Source: Sphingomonas sp. IC-11 (GTDB lineage Bacteria; Pseudomonadota; Alphaproteobacteria; Sphingomonadales; Sphingomonadaceae). From it: 64,000 nucleotides of DNA. Numbering within the stretch: position 1 is the stretch's first letter; each line of letters opens with the position of its first letter. The notes beneath the pieces were generated by a model. That model was not told the origin of the DNA and searched no databases. It saw nothing but the letters and a program-made list of their open reading frames with translations. The translations under genes were made by a program, and so were the position numbers. Where the stretch lies: positions 141,953 through 205,952 of the forward strand of contig NZ_JAJNDU010000005.1 in NCBI RefSeq assembly GCF_021043365.1, read 5' to 3'. Below are positions 63,997 to 64,000 of this stretch, in pieces.

Positions 63997-64000
63997 AGCC
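63993..64000 (+). CDS. Start of next GTA gene (gp10.1-like, cut by window edge)
   Basis: ATG 63993-63995 overlaps the gp10 stop in the same ATGA manner as its neighbours, and two further codons begin before the window ends. In RcGTA-like clusters a small tail-assembly chaperone gene follows gp10. The identification rests on position only. Confidence 0.35.

Overview
The window reads as chromosomal DNA of a high-GC alphaproteobacterium, most likely Sphingomonas or a close relative in the Sphingomonadales. The signs are very high GC, an RcGTA-type gene-transfer-agent cluster, the xseA-DUF2093-M23 gene trio, a HisN-type phosphatase, several small membrane proteins of a kind I associate with sphingomonads, and GTCACCCC/GGGGTGAC intergenic repeats. 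I found no rRNA, insertion sequence or CRISPR array. There is one tRNA gene, tRNA-Thr(GGT).

Layout. Positions 1-9,700 hold the start of hemH behind an orphan molybdopterin oxidoreductase subunit, a MarR-like regulator, an acyl-CoA ligase and acyl-CoA dehydrogenase pair, a citramalyl/malyl-CoA lyase-like protein overlapping galE, and msrA. Positions 9,700-16,400 hold a Sua5/TsaC enzyme, a second acyl-CoA dehydrogenase coupled to an arylamine N-acetyltransferase, a feruloyl-CoA synthase-like ligase, and a hot-dog dehydratase. Positions 16,400-26,100 are housekeeping: M23 lipoprotein, DUF2093 and xseA back to back with purD, a membrane-anchored HhH protein, polA, a polysaccharide flippase, a thioesterase and the tRNA. 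Positions 26,100-44,400 are rich in hydrolases: pepP, a class A beta-lactamase-like lipoprotein, M28, pepN and S41. They also carry nadB, a threonine aldolase, a DMT transporter, a diguanylate cyclase, an exported peroxiredoxin and a HisN-like phosphatase with a histidine-rich tail. Positions 44,400-57,300 hold clpB, an alcohol dehydrogenase, a class II aldolase, a sensor kinase, enoyl-CoA hydratase, GST, CsaA, an outer-membrane barrel, a third acyl-CoA dehydrogenase, lpd and a ferredoxin reductase.

From about 57,600 to the right edge lies the head half of a gene transfer agent cluster in canonical order: small terminase, large terminase, portal, gp3.5-like, protease, capsid, gp6, gp8, gp9, gp10. 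Most genes join through ATGA overlaps. Three things stand out. The DUF3168 gene (gp8) has lost its middle and is out of frame. No gp7 is present between gp6 and gp8. The capsid gene starts without the usual N-terminal delta domain. The 325-base space upstream carries a sigma70-like promoter overlapping a LexA-like box, followed by a run of strong hairpins, which makes it a candidate regulated leader or small RNA.

The acyl-CoA genes (two ligases, three dehydrogenases, a hydratase, a HTD2-like dehydratase, a CoA lyase and a thioesterase) suggest broad use of fatty or aromatic acids, but they are scattered rather than one operon. All family names rest on reading motifs; no database search was run.
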